Positions 11,824 through 22,110 of a stretch of DNA of 64,000 bases are shown one piece after another. Under the pieces are notes generated by a model. The model was given only the letters and a program-made list of their open reading frames with translations, did not search any database and was not told the origin of the DNA. The first letter of the stretch is position 1, and the number at the start of each line of letters is the position of its first letter. The position numbers and the translations under genes were made by a program. Where the stretch lies: the NCBI GenBank assembly GCA_019787685.1, contig JAHNUO010000016.1:558001-622000 (forward strand), read 5' to 3'. This DNA is from Chiua virens (taxonomy: Eukaryota > Basidiomycota > Agaricomycetes > Boletales > Boletaceae).

Positions 11824-12845
11824 CTAGGTATCTCCAAGACATCCACTCCTTGTTACCTCTGCCCAAGAGCGAAAACCAAACGCCATTGGTAATTGGTCCC
11901 ACGCACAATGAATCAGTGCCCTCCGCGACCAATACAGATCCCACGTGCACGGACCACAAAACAACGTGTTCCACTCTTCCATCCAAAGAGCCAACGGTGG
12001 TCCAGTCGCCCAGTAGCCTGACCAGAGTCGAGGGAGATTCGACGTGCAAATCATACGAACGTTGCAATATCTTGATACACGCAACTTGGATCCCAATTGA
12101 ATTCGAAGGTTTCCGAGAATGGACTTGATGAAGAAGTACGAGTTCGAATTGGCCGACGAGATCGAACATAGGGAACCGTTGAATTCGTATCCCTGTATGA
12201 CGTTAGCCTTGTCACAAGTAACCGCACAGTGATACATCGCGAGTATGAGAGGAGCTCCGACTTTCATCTCTCGCAAAACGTCCATCACTTGAAAGTTGTG
12301 TGGGTCGCCGTCCGTGACTCCTGGGAAGAAATGCAGGGTATTGAGGGGGGAGAATGATATCAGGGCTGCATTCTGCAATGTAACCTCAAGGCCGCAATAT
12401 AACCTTCTTTTTGCTTCCTGGACAAGCGTCCGGATGTCATATTTTTGACCCAACCGCAGGAAAACGACGACGACGGGCAGGGTGCATTCTCGTAGCACAA
12501 TGCGGGATAACTATCAAACCAATCAGCTACCTTGCACTCCGCACGTTGCTCGCTCACCTTCGGTCGTATACCCCTTTGAGCATGATCTGAACATCGGTGG
12601 GTTCGTCAGAAAGGGGTACGAGAGGACGCTGTTCCTTGGGATTTTTCCCGTCTTTCAATGGCTTCTGAATCCCTGGGCTGAGGCGATTCTATCATGTCTT
12701 TGAGGACCTTGGAGTGGGAGCTCAGGAAACCGCGATGAACGTAAAAATATTTCCCTTTGGCTTCGAGGACGACGTTGCCATCTTCAAACCACGGATCGAG
12801 TCTGTCTGATTCTGTTATCTGAGCAACGTCGATTCCTTTAGCCAT
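11824..12845 (-). CDS. BTB/POZ-domain protein 1
   Basis: Starts at 12845 with a short leader followed by DPWFEDGNVVLEAKGKYFYV and HRGFLSSHSKVLKDMI, the typical opening of fungal BTB proteins. The second half of the domain (RPLVPLSDEPTDVQIMLKG, then VYDRR) lies in a frame +1 to the first; the shift falls in a CCCAGGG run near 12680. After an intron (about 12573-12500) comes TLPVVVVFLRLGQKYDIRTLV, the helical segment after BTB, and about 200 further residues ending at 11824. BTB domains mediate dimerisation and often recruit partners to cullin-3 ubiquitin ligases; the partner here is unknown. The nearest relative in the window is at 20785-21560. Confidence 0.65.
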
Positions 12846-13317
12846 AATTGGAGATTTGAGAACTTGTGGAAATGGGGGTGGGTTGATCTGGTGACAGGCC
12901 AATGAGATGACAAAGGGGTAGGTGGCACGAAAACGATTCACCTTCAAGGTTCGGGCACGTATCGAGACTGGAGATGAATTAGTGAGTCGACAAATATGGA
13001 CTCGACCGCGAAGAAGACAGAAGGTGGGTCAGAAAGAGAAGGATTTTTAAATCAGAGAGGCAGCAAGAGGGAATGGTGAAGGTAGATAGTGGTACAAAAC
13101 CTCAGCTTTGGATGAGGATTGGAAGGAGAGAAAGAAATGATGGTCGATTTGATGAGGGAAGTGGGCGATCGTTCTGCCATTATATACGGCGTAGCACAAA
13201 GAAGATAAGTGGCACACAGCAATGTCAAGATATGTGAAGCTTTGAAGAGTTAGCATGAAAGACGCGCGATTCAAACATCCAGATTACATGGTGGCCCAGG
13301 CGATGGTACGGTTTCAC

Positions 13318-13333
13318 GACGCGCGCGCGCGTC
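13318..13333. repeat. 16-bp GC-alternating palindrome
   Basis: A perfect self-complementary GAC(GC)5GTC run lies in an otherwise non-coding spacer. It is capable of Z-DNA or cruciform formation; no function is implied. Confidence 0.5.
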
Positions 13334-13439
13334 TCGGCTCTTGCCGTCCCTTTTTGAAGGAACGTAGATATCGTGATGGCAACTTGACGACAACGTTCAA
13401 ACAGCAAAGGCGGACAAACCCAAGCATAAACTGATCTCA

Positions 13440-13900
13440 TTCTCATTCATGTTGCTCTGGCTCGGACAAACGGGTACTCGGGCACCGTCCGAGTCAGTAC
13501 TTACCTTCATCCACAAAGAGCCTGCTTTGGTAAGTGATTCGAGTGATTCTGTTCGGCTCTACTATTTCCTGTGTCCCCCTTGATGCCTGTTACAAGACCA
13601 TTCTGGCGGCCACCGAAAACCACGAAAGGTGCGGGATACCAGCAAAATTGAGTCTGACCGCTTCGGCGCTGTGGAAAAGGAATTCCTATTAGCAGGCCCG
13701 GGACATTTAATCACACATCCGAGCCAAGTGGCAGCCAGCGGGAGAGGTTCGTCTCTTGCAGAAATTTGTGATTCGGATCGAACACAACCGTGACCTTGTT
13801 CTTGCTGCCCGTGCGAGAGCCGAGTACTTGTAAGAATCGAAATGGCATTCTCTCGTGGTACGGAAAGTGGCACCTATCATTGCAGTGTGATGCTAATATC
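13440..13900. repeat. Dispersed repeat, partner of 19820-20330
   Basis: This block shares collinear segments with 19820-20330. Examples are the CACCGTCCGAGTC motif, the GATACCAGCAAA segment, CATCCGAGCCAA, GGGAGAGGTTC, and TCTCGTGGTACGGAAAG versus TCTCGTAGTACGGAAAG. Neither copy gives a convincing gene. The two copies are divergent and lie either side of WD40 gene 1 and its relics, in direct orientation. Confidence 0.6.
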
Positions 13901-13974
13901 ATTCAGGTAGGCCAAAGTCATCGCCTGCGGAGGCTCCACTAGCAGGAGATAAGAATGTGTTACTGCATGATAGA

Positions 13975-14335
13975 GATGTCCGAAAGTGAGATTGAGCCAC
14001 CTGCATAGGCAGCTACGTATAAACTGCTTGTCGCCGGTGGTTGTTAGAGCAATAGGCTTCTGCCCTGTATCATTGTCATGAACCTGACATTCAGCAAGTT
14101 GAGTACCAGTGACACGTCAGAGATTTGACTCTGCTAGTCAACCAAGCGGCAAAGATTTCCTTGCGTCCGAATCGTCAGACCACGCAAGCAGAGTGCGAAT
14201 CCCGCTGTTTGAGGGTATCTCGGTCTCGATGGTGATCCGTTCGTCTCCGGCAATATCATCGAAGATGCGGATTGGGCCACCATCGATGGAAATAAACTTG
14301 CTCGCTAGCATTCGTCGATTGCAGCGAGCAGTCAA
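13975..14335 (-). pseudogene. WD40 gene relic (central blades)
   Basis: Matches WD40 gene 1 at about 18370-18656. Shared stretches include GGPIRIFDDIAGDERITIETE versus GPIWIFDSQTGDKLITIETE and LLAWSDD, plus the downstream AYAG region in nucleotide form. Frames are broken by several indels. It is probably the same original gene as the relic at 15795-15940, since the two pieces are collinear with gene 1 and separated by about 1.45 kb of unrelated DNA. Confidence 0.7.
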
Positions 14336-14339
14336 TTCC

Positions 14340-15120
14340 ACATGCCCTCTATCGCTTGAATCACCTCACCAACGTCATCACGGACGTGTTACACTTCCGT
14401 TACGGCCTCCAGGTTGACAGCGAACGCGTTCTGAATCTTCTGATGTGCGACCCTCATGTCACGTGCGCGCTCTCCACACGCACGCAGGCACTGCGGCGGA
14501 TGCATTGCCAGTGTCGTTCTGGCGATGCGGTGGGTCAGGGCACGGTTGCAATCAAGGTATGACGATGTAGACAAGCGTTCGACCGCTTGATGGACCTCCG
14601 ATTCGCCGCACAGCACTGGCAGTCACTGTGGAAATACAAGTATTTCTACGATGAGCCTGCGCATCACGGTGATCCACACCCTCGCCGAGCCGCGGTCTAT
14701 TGATCACTCAAAAAGGTCATCAATGGTGTCCACCTCGAGCTTTGTGGGAATGCATACCACGGCCAATGCCAGACGGAAGTGGAGCGCGGATGAATAGTGC
14801 TTTGACCTCACTGTCATTCCATATTGGATAGTGGACGAGCGCAAAGCAGCAGATTTCCAGGTTCAGAGAGGTGGATCGTGGATCAGTGTACCGCTGTGTG
14901 TAAACAGACAATAAAATTAGAATGTGGAACATACCCACATCGTTGCTCGTGTGTGGACCAGACGTGCTATAAAATGCGACTAGTCTGTGGTTGGAAGCAC
15001 AAATTTCTCTCAGAGAAATCCGGCTTGCAACCACCACATTAGTAGCCACATTTTATAACAGGTCAGTCACGGTCTCTGGCTCCAGCACCCTGTATATCCT
15101 CAGGACTCATTCCTCAATTT
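14340..15120. other. Unrecognised sequence between two WD40 relic pieces
   Basis: A plus-strand frame at about 14347-14562 (NHLTNVITDVLHFRYGLQVD...) looks protein-like but I do not recognise it, and it has no convincing start or continuation. The remainder shows nothing definite. Confidence 0.35.
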
Positions 15121-15126
15121 CAGAAA

Positions 15127-15385
15127 CATGGACTCTTTCCAAATCCAATCCGGCGAATCTGTATACACCCTCCTCCCCGACATGATGCTTCTGAAATTGG
15201 ATCCAGAAGCCATCCAGACCCTCTCCCGCACTTCTCTGCTAGAGCTCGCTGTGGTATGCAACTGTAGTCTTCCTTGTGATGAGGCTGACATTGTGTAGTG
15301 CAATGGCATTAAGATCACCAATATGAAAAGGGAAGATATCGTGGAAGAGCTCCTGTTCATGCAAAGAGCAACCAGGTCAATCTTT
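15127..15385 (+). CDS. Small protein with SAP-like motif
   Basis: MDSFQIQSGESVYTLLPDMM is followed by LLKLDPEAIQTLSRTSLLEL. A 46-bp intron (about 15252-15298, GTATGC...TAG) joins this to CNGIKITNMKREDIVEELLF. The helix-turn-helix pattern L..LSR..LLELA..NGIK.T.MKRE.IVEEL resembles the roughly 35-residue SAP DNA-binding motif. A further intron begins near 15377, so the 3' end is not resolved. It sits on the opposite strand inside the gap of a broken WD40 gene. It could be a gene fragment; no other domain is visible. Confidence 0.4.
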
Positions 15386-15794
15386 CGCCGACATGTTAAT
15401 AACATCCACACCCGTGAGCCGTTGCGAGCTGGTCGAGATGTTTTATTTGAATGTGGACGGTCTGCCTCTGAGATCAGACGATGAGCAGATCGCTGATGAA
15501 CAGTGATGAATGTGTATGAAGGCGGGTGAGTACACTTTTTTCGTTCATCTTTGTGATGGACATGAGGACTGACGATCGATCTAGGAGGCTTTGTTCGCGA
15601 GCTCCGCGTAACTGAAGCGTGAGTGGCACGCCATGTGCAGCAATACGCTAGATGTTGTCATTTACCTGAGAGAGCTACGAGTCTTGTATAGTACTGTTAT
15701 AAACATCAACATTCGGTTTGTATGAGAGGGTGAGACCAAACTTGATCATAAAAGAGCGCCATGCAAATAGGTGCAAACAATGGCCCAAGCAATC

Positions 15795-15940
15795 GGCTCG
15801 CCCGTGTAGATATCCCAGATAGGCTAGACATACAGGTCGTCGCCGTCTGTAGTGCAAATCGTGTCGAATCCGTCCACAACTCGGTTCCTCCCCTCGACAT
15901 CGACAACCTTCTCATCCCACACGCTGGTGCGCAGCGAACT
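15795..15940 (-). pseudogene. WD40 gene relic (N-terminal blades)
   Basis: Nucleotide match to about 18745-18880 of WD40 gene 1. Shared runs include GCAAATCGTGTCGAATC and CCCTCGACATCGAC, followed by TCATCCCACAC. It is too short and broken to code. Confidence 0.7.
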
Positions 15941-16935
15941 GTTAATTCGTTTCCATGCCAGTAGGAGCAACTGCCCTGCCACAGCACCCATTTGACGATC
16001 TATATGTACTCCAAGTTAGTTACAGTACGTACTATGAAAGCGCGTCGACTCGGGTTGTAATACATGGATTCCATTTCGTTTGTTATGATAATGTCCAAGG
16101 TACTGATACTAATGGTAAACAATACTGGGATGTACATCGGTGACACGAAACGCGAACACAGAAAGGACAGCAGCTTGATACTTGGCCCCTACAAACATCT
16201 CCTTGCCTTCTAGAGCTGCCACAAAATGAGCGAGCTCGTATACAGGTGATGTCTAGTACATTCAAGGATCGTCCACATTGGTTGACCCCCAGCAAACCAT
16301 CCACATTGGCAGCCAGAACGAGAGCGAAAACTCTAACCTTGCCTGGACGTGCCTGTGGGTGATTCTGAATCATTGACAAATTTCAATGTAAATTTAAGGA
16401 GAGTATAGTTACCATCACACTGGCGGGAACTCCATCACCTGCAGGGCGAGGGGCCTCGTTCGCAGGTGGTAGCTAACGAGATGTGTCAAGCGTTATAACA
16501 TGCTCTAAGCGATGTCAGAGGAGGGACGTACAGGACCCGCTTCGATTGGTTCAGTCGAGCTTTGAGGATGACTAGCATGAGCAGTGTCGTCCGTCTGACC
16601 ACTGGGGGGTGGACGGCTGGCAGATTGTTTTTTTTGTGACCTTCTGATCTTGCTTCTTTCTAGGAGGTGCCACCCACACTCGCTGAGGATATTGTGAGAC
16701 ATGTAGCACACTGGTTGTTTATCGAAAAGAGAGGACTCACTCGCTTGCGTTGGCCTGAGGCCATGGTGGGGGGCTGGTTGGGTGGATTCCCTTTTAGTGC
16801 AGAGGGCGAGGCTGCTGGAGCCATGGGTTTATCAGTGCGGTCTTTCTCGCTTCTTCCTCTCGTCTTGAGCCACTTTGTGACCCCTAGATGGCCCTTTGCT
16901 GAACCAACGGCGTTGGAATGTTGTTTCTGATGCGC

Positions 16936-17645
16936 TGTAGGAGTTAGATACTCCCTACGGTTGTAGGATACATTTTCCTCGCTCTTCATCATGCCATATC
17001 ATCTCCCGTCTCATCCGCCATCGACTTCGTGCCAGCCTGGTTTCATTCCTAGCATTTACAGATCATCCGAATCCAATCCAAGTCCAATCCGAGTCAATGC
17101 GATCCAATCTGGTTCTTTCGTACGTATTCCGCTTCATCCGATTTGACTTGTTCTACTCGATTTGGCCTTATTAAGGTCATTGCTATCCTAACACCTTTCC
17201 TTTCTTTGTCATCTACAAGGTTTGACACTCCTTCTTTCCATACTCACCCTACGTCAATCCTGTACACTTACTTAGGGTTGGATTACCTTTAACAGTCCTG
17301 GGTTATGCCCAGGACTATAAAACCATGTTTCTAACAAAAAAAAAAAATGTTGTCTTTCTGTGTTCAGGAGATCTCCTGTTTACTCTCCCGTGCGTGAGTG
17401 AGCTGGAAAGTTTCTCTTTTACCTCGTCCTATCATTCCTCTGCGTTTCACCTGCTCGAATCAATACTCTCATCGCCTCGCCTCCACTCGGATACTTTTAC
17501 ATTGACCACTTTTCATTCCGGATCGTCCAGCAGCCTCTAGGACTCTTAGACAAACCTGAATCCATCATTCCTTCAAACATAACCCCTCTTGGGACGAACC
17601 TATCGCCCCACCTTTCTTCTTATCACCTATCATTTCTTTTCTACA
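16936..17645 (+). mobile_element. Solo LTR, family A (710 bp)
   Basis: Begins TGTAGGAGTT and ends TTTTCTACA, and is nearly identical in plan to the LTRs at 51671, 55999 and 59961. It is bounded by the 4-bp duplication GCGC (16932-16935 and 17646-17649). Precise removal with one GCGC kept restores the reading frame of the host exon (LEA|HQKQ). Internally it has a TATAAAA at 17316-17322 directly preceded by a 9-bp inverted repeat. Confidence 0.92.
17294..17322 (+). promoter_or_regulatory. LTR-A core promoter: inverted repeat abutting TATA box
   Basis: AGTCCTGGG, five bases, CCCAGGACT, then TATAAAA overlapping the last T. The same module occurs in all family-A LTRs, one of them with a base change in the right arm. 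Confidence 0.6.
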
Positions 17646-18240
17646 GCGCCTCCAGAGGGGATATCGCTGGCATGGCCGATGATTCATGTGGTGTAGGCCG
17701 AGATTCTTCGAGCGGTCGTATTTCATCGACATCTGGCTGATGAACAGAAGATGGGGGTGAAGGTGGCTGCAGCAATATCAACATGCAAACAAAAAAAGTA
17801 ATGATGTGACTAGCCTGATCAAAGTCGAATGCCGGGGCAGGTGCAGATGCACTCGTCGGTATTTCCATCTATGGCGCTGTGAGAACTCGATGGGAAGAGC
17901 TGAATAGGGTAGTACTTCTAGCAGATTGATATCGCCCTCCATGCTCCCGGACCTCAACTTGGCAGCAAGACTAGATGGCTGGTGTAAGTGCATGTAACGA
18001 CGGCGTCAGAAAAATACTGGCAATGACATGATGTGGAGCTCATACCGGACTAGAATCAATCTTGTTGCCCAAGGCTGGTTCGTCTTCATACTTTCCCTCA
18101 TCTGTAGGTGCCTAAGGTAGTGTGACCTATCCTGCTCACAAGTACATATATACATATGAATACTTACATTGACATGGAGATCCTGGAGGATAGTGCGGAG
18201 GTCACTGCGGAGTATGATTTTCCTGCCATTTCGTCCTATT

Positions 18241-18294
18241 GCAAGATAGTTACTGTTTGAGGAGAGTGCAAGATAGTTACTGTTTGAGGAGAGT
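18241..18294. repeat. Perfect 27-bp tandem duplication inside WD40 gene 1
   Basis: Two identical 27-bp units encode a repeated nine-residue stretch (SSNSNYLAL/I). The length is a multiple of three, so the frame is kept. Confidence 0.95.
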
Positions 18295-19819
18295 GCAATT
18301 GGGAGGTAGATGTCGTCGCCTTCGATAATGGGACCAATCTGAGAGAGAGTAGCCATGTCCCGAAGTGAGATTGAATCACCCGCATAGGCAGCTATAACTC
18401 ACCCGTTGGCCGCTAGAGCAATGGACTTCTGCTCGTTGTCGTGAACCTGGCATTCTGCAAGTTGGCTCCCAGTTGACGCATCGAAGGACTTGACCTTGTT
18501 GGTCTTGCAAGCACCAATGATTGTCCGACCGTCGTCGGACCACGCAAGGGGAGTCAGGACTCTGGAGTTCGCTGTCTCAGTCTCGATGGTGATGAGTTTG
18601 TCTCCGGTTTGGCTGTCAAAGATCCAGATCGGGCCATCGCCAGTGGAAATCGCAATTCGCTCGCCATCAGGAGAGAATCGGATTCCTGACACCCATTCCT
18701 CGAATTTGATTGGCCCTACGAGACGGTGGCCCGTCGAAATTTCCCAGATACTTGCTGTCTTGTCCACGGTCCCCGTCGCAAATCGTGTCGAATCTGGCGA
18801 CACGTCCACTGCCCATACGCTGCTTGTCCCCTCGACATCGACGATCTTCTTCTGCAGTTCTTCATCCCACACACTGACACCATTCCCCCATGTCCCGACC
18901 ACGACCCATTTGCCATCCCGTGACACTGAAATGGCAGTCGCATCTATCCCCTTCTGCCTCTTTACTTCTTCTCCGTCTGCAATTCGATACCGTCGAATTC
19001 CATCGACACTCCCACTCAGAAGATGCTGTCCGTCAGGATGGAAAGCAAGTGCCTGCAACCTGCTTCCGACTTCCAGTACTCTCACGTCCTCTGACTGAAT
19101 TGTCACTGTGGTCCTTTCTCTCGAATCGCTACTCACCTGTCTGTGTCTCTGACATTCTTGTAGAGCTCCAAGCGTCGAGGAACAAGGCCTTTCGGTTTAC
19201 GCCAGTGCGCAGAGCCGCAATGTCAACGCATTTTTTTAATTTCTGCAGGCGCCTCGTGCCTTTGGTGTTCATTCTTGCTCGGGTCCCCACTAGGTGCGCA
19301 GTGACCTGTTGATCGTTTGCAAGACCTTACCACAATTCGGATCATGATCGGTCTGCTCGTCTGCTGGCCCAGCTGAAGACCCACTACGCACACGCACATA
19401 CTGACACTCGGAGACCAGCGCACACCGGGCCGATGCTTCATGTAGACGTTCTTGATGAGATGAGCATAATGTACGTGTCAATCTACGTTTTGTTTTCGAA
19501 ATTTGGACCTTCATACATTCTGCTCGCACTCCCTTCCTGGAATTGCCCGCCCTGCTCAAGTACTACTGCTCGGACAACAGACGCACTTGCGTTTGAAATG
19601 ATGTATGTCAGATGTGTGGAGATGTAAATATGTGGAGTTGGACTTTTGGTCAAAGTGACGTTTTATCCAGTCGTCGTCATGCAGTGACTCGTTTTCCATG
19701 CATACGCGTCCACCATCAGTACCCCACGTCACCGGCAGGCACAGCTATTACCGCCTTTTATGTCCCTCAGTACTTCACACGGGGATAGCTGAAGGAACGA
19801 AACCCTGCGATATGAGTGC

Positions 19820-20330
19820 GTTTTGCTCAGACTCGGACGAACGGATTATCAACGACTCGCACTCCAGGGACTAAAGGCACCGTCCGAGTCTTCCACCTCC
19901 GCCCGGAAAATAAACTACACTCGGACCTTTAGCAAGTAATGCCAGGTTCGACACCATTGCTACCGGTGTCTCCCTTCGATTCCTGTGGACGATTTCGGCG
20001 GTGACAGCAAAGCATGAAATGTGGAGATACCAGCAAAGTCCTTTGGTCACTTGCAAGCGATAACGAACAATGGGGACCGCTAATGCCTGAAGTCATATCC
20101 GTCCACGGATGAGAAGGGCAAGCCCGACCCACGATGTAATGATACATCCGAGCCAACGGGAGAGGTTCCTGCGTTCATCTCTTGCAGGAATATATGATCC
20201 GGATTGACGTGAGAACACCCTTACTCCTCCTTCCTGTGCGCGTGCTGAGTTGACGTGCCTTTCTTCCTAGTAAGGATGAACACGGCATCCTCTCGTAGTA
20301 CGGAAAGAGGTCCTACCGTCAGACCTGGTG
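19820..20330. repeat. Dispersed repeat, partner of 13440-13900
   Basis: See the block at 13440. It contains the same ordered set of short conserved runs in the same orientation, and lies just downstream of BTB-type gene 2. Confidence 0.6.
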
Positions 20331-20784
20331 AGTAAAGCCATCTAATGTCGCATCACTCGGATGGGCCAAAGTTGTCGTCTGCTTGATCGAAAGTATCGGC
20401 TGTGGCAAGCTCTGCGATGCGAGATGCGTAGTATCCATATGGCCGCTAAGTTCTCACTGTTATCCGGATGTCAACTAAACTTTGGCCGCGTTATAAGGGG
20501 ACGCCGGTCAACATATGTATTCCTCGGCTTCATCGACATGGAGCATCGTGGTCCCTTCGTCCTAGAATAGTACTGCGATGTACTCGGACGTGTGTCACCC
20601 ATGTCGCTGAGACTAGAATGAACATGAGGCTAGGTGAGGCAATTCCAGATTATCACGACACTCGCATCCCTAGATTCCCTCGATGTCACTGAGACAAGTC
20701 ACTGGACTAATTACGGTTCTGCGAGTACTTTCGCCTAAGTATTAAAGCCAAATGCTACCGGAATCCGATTCCACGCCTCTTCGA

Positions 20785-21560
20785 TTAGTGAATTCCGCTG
20801 CGATTCCAGATCTGGTACACCTTCTGCCAAATAATTCGTCCCATTGGCAAACTTTCTTCCACGGACCGAATGGTCGACCTGTTTCCAAGTCGCGCCGCAA
20901 GAGCAGCCAGATATTCTATCCACAACCCTGAGCCGGAAGTGCATTTTTTTGATATGCGCAACTTTCGATGAAGCTTGTTTTGATAGTTCTCAATAATGTC
21001 TTTCATGAAGACATATGACTGCAGGTTGAGTACCGATAGCAACCTGACCGAACCGTTGAATTCGTACCCGTTGACAAGCGGGAGGGTTTTTATCTTATTT
21101 CCTTGCAAAATATTCATCACCTGAAAGCTGTAGATGATCCCCGGAAATAATTGAGGTCTCCCACGAGAGGGATGATATATTACTTGAGCTGCAGTGCTCA
21201 ACTTGACTTCAAATGGGCAGCGCAGGATCGTTTTTGCATCCCGGACAAGAGCTGGGATGGCGTACTTATCCCCCATTCGCAAGAATATGTCGACGATGGA
21301 TAGGGGTGCTCTCTCTAAGATGTCGTACGGTAGCGGATATCTGTTGTGCAGATCGCTCCCATCAGTAAGCTGAATTGAATGCATTTCATCTCTTGCTTGC
21401 CTTCTATCATACATGGCTCTGAGCGCTACCTGACTCTCAGTGGGTTCATCATCATTAGCAAATCCCTTAAGACTTCTGGGAGTCTTGGATGTTGTATAGA
21501 ACAACCTGGTCGTTTGAAGGGCTGCCAGAGATTCAGATGCATAGCGCACACACATATACA
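20785..21560 (-). CDS. BTB-type protein 2, N-terminally truncated
   Basis: A long frame contains NDDEPTESQVALRAMYDRR, then LSIVDIFLRMGDKYAIPALV, LSTAAQVIYHPSRGRPQLFPG, FQVMNILQGNKIKTLPLVNG and YEFNGSVRLLS. It ends IWNRSGIH at 20785. It aligns throughout with BTB protein 1 (DEPTDVQIMLKG, FLRLGQKYDIRTLV, LHFFPGV..., GYEFNGSLCS). The first part of the BTB fold (WFEDGNVVL...HRGFL) is not found upstream; the frame simply runs into non-coding sequence near 21560, so the start is uncertain. It may be a 5'-truncated pseudogene or may use an unseen upstream exon. No internal stops are present. Confidence 0.5.
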
Positions 21561-21673
21561 AGAGCCTGTGAGATTGGGGGACAAGGTGTGAGTGACACAA
21601 GATAATCTTTCACTGACATTGGGTTACGGTCATGTCACAAGCCTGAGTTGCATAATTTAATTCAAATTTCACA

Positions 21674-22006
21674 TCACGAAGTGGCCAAGGTCGGGTTCAC
21701 ACCGACGACTGCGGGCCCGGCGGCTGTGACCACTTTATGCAGAGTAAATAGCACCGAAGTGGCGTCGACCGAAATGTCTAGTTCGAAATGTCCTTCAGGG
21801 CTGCGGAGTACCTGCACAACTTGATTCCAGCTAGGCGATTTCCACATGTTGCCTGACCGTATCAGGTGAATACTTGAGACGCCCAATGCCAGGGAACGAG
21901 TTGTAGCTGCACTCTGAGGGCCGTGTAATTTGTGTCGCCATAATACTACCATCATACTTGTAGCCTCGTTTGGGTCGAAACTGTGCCAAGAGCTAAGATT
22001 GAACAA
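21674..22006 (-). other. Unrecognised open frame
   Basis: About 110 codons without a stop, containing SMMVVLWRHKLHGPQSAATT and LELDISVDATSVLFTLH-like composition. No ATG at the 5' end and no family recognised. It could be a remote 3' exon or chance. Confidence 0.2.
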
Positions 22007-22110
22007 CTCGAATAAACATATGTACTATGTCAGGTGAATGGTGTGTCAAACTCAACGATCGAAAAATGCAGCATACACGAATGGGATAAATAAAATCAAG
22101 GCTCCGAACA

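Larger units (their letters stand above)
16505..19155 (-). pseudogene. WD40-repeat paralogue 1, interrupted by a solo LTR
   Basis: The ATG at 19155 gives MSETQT. A 46-bp intron ending at a TCAG acceptor leads to EDVRVLEVGSRLQALAFHPD and about seven WD40 blades, with SVSRDGKWVVVG, DVSPDSTRFATG, GIRFSPDGERIAIS and LAWSDDGRTIIG. Defects: an in-frame TGA near 18398 (NG*VIAAYAGD, where relatives have Q); a perfect 27-bp tandem duplication at 18241-18294; and the LTR at 16936-17645 inside the tail exon between LEA and HQKQHSNAVG. The tail reads PAPAFDF, a Pro-rich segment, then GHLGVTKWLKTRGRSEK, GQRKR and, after an intron, RVWVAPPR. Frames break again in a run of eight A residues near 16630. Relatives at 28.9-39.2 kb are better preserved, so this copy is probably dead. 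The propeller would be a protein-interaction platform. Confidence 0.8.

Noticed and set aside
11824..12160. Plus-strand frame at 11850-12128
   Set aside because: Antisense to the BTB protein 1 C-terminal exon.
14356..14562. 68-codon plus ORF as a gene
   Set aside because: Protein-like composition but no recognised family, no supported splice continuation and it sits in relic DNA.
18490..19098. 202-codon plus-strand frame over WD40 gene 1
   Set aside because: Antisense shadow of the WD40 exons; similar shadows occur over genes 2, 3 and 4 at the same relative place.
19100..19136. Start of WD40 gene 1 at 19136 (VSSDSRERTT reading)
   Set aside because: The apparent start is GTGAGT, an intron donor. 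The ATG at 19155 plus intron gives the structure shared by all paralogues.
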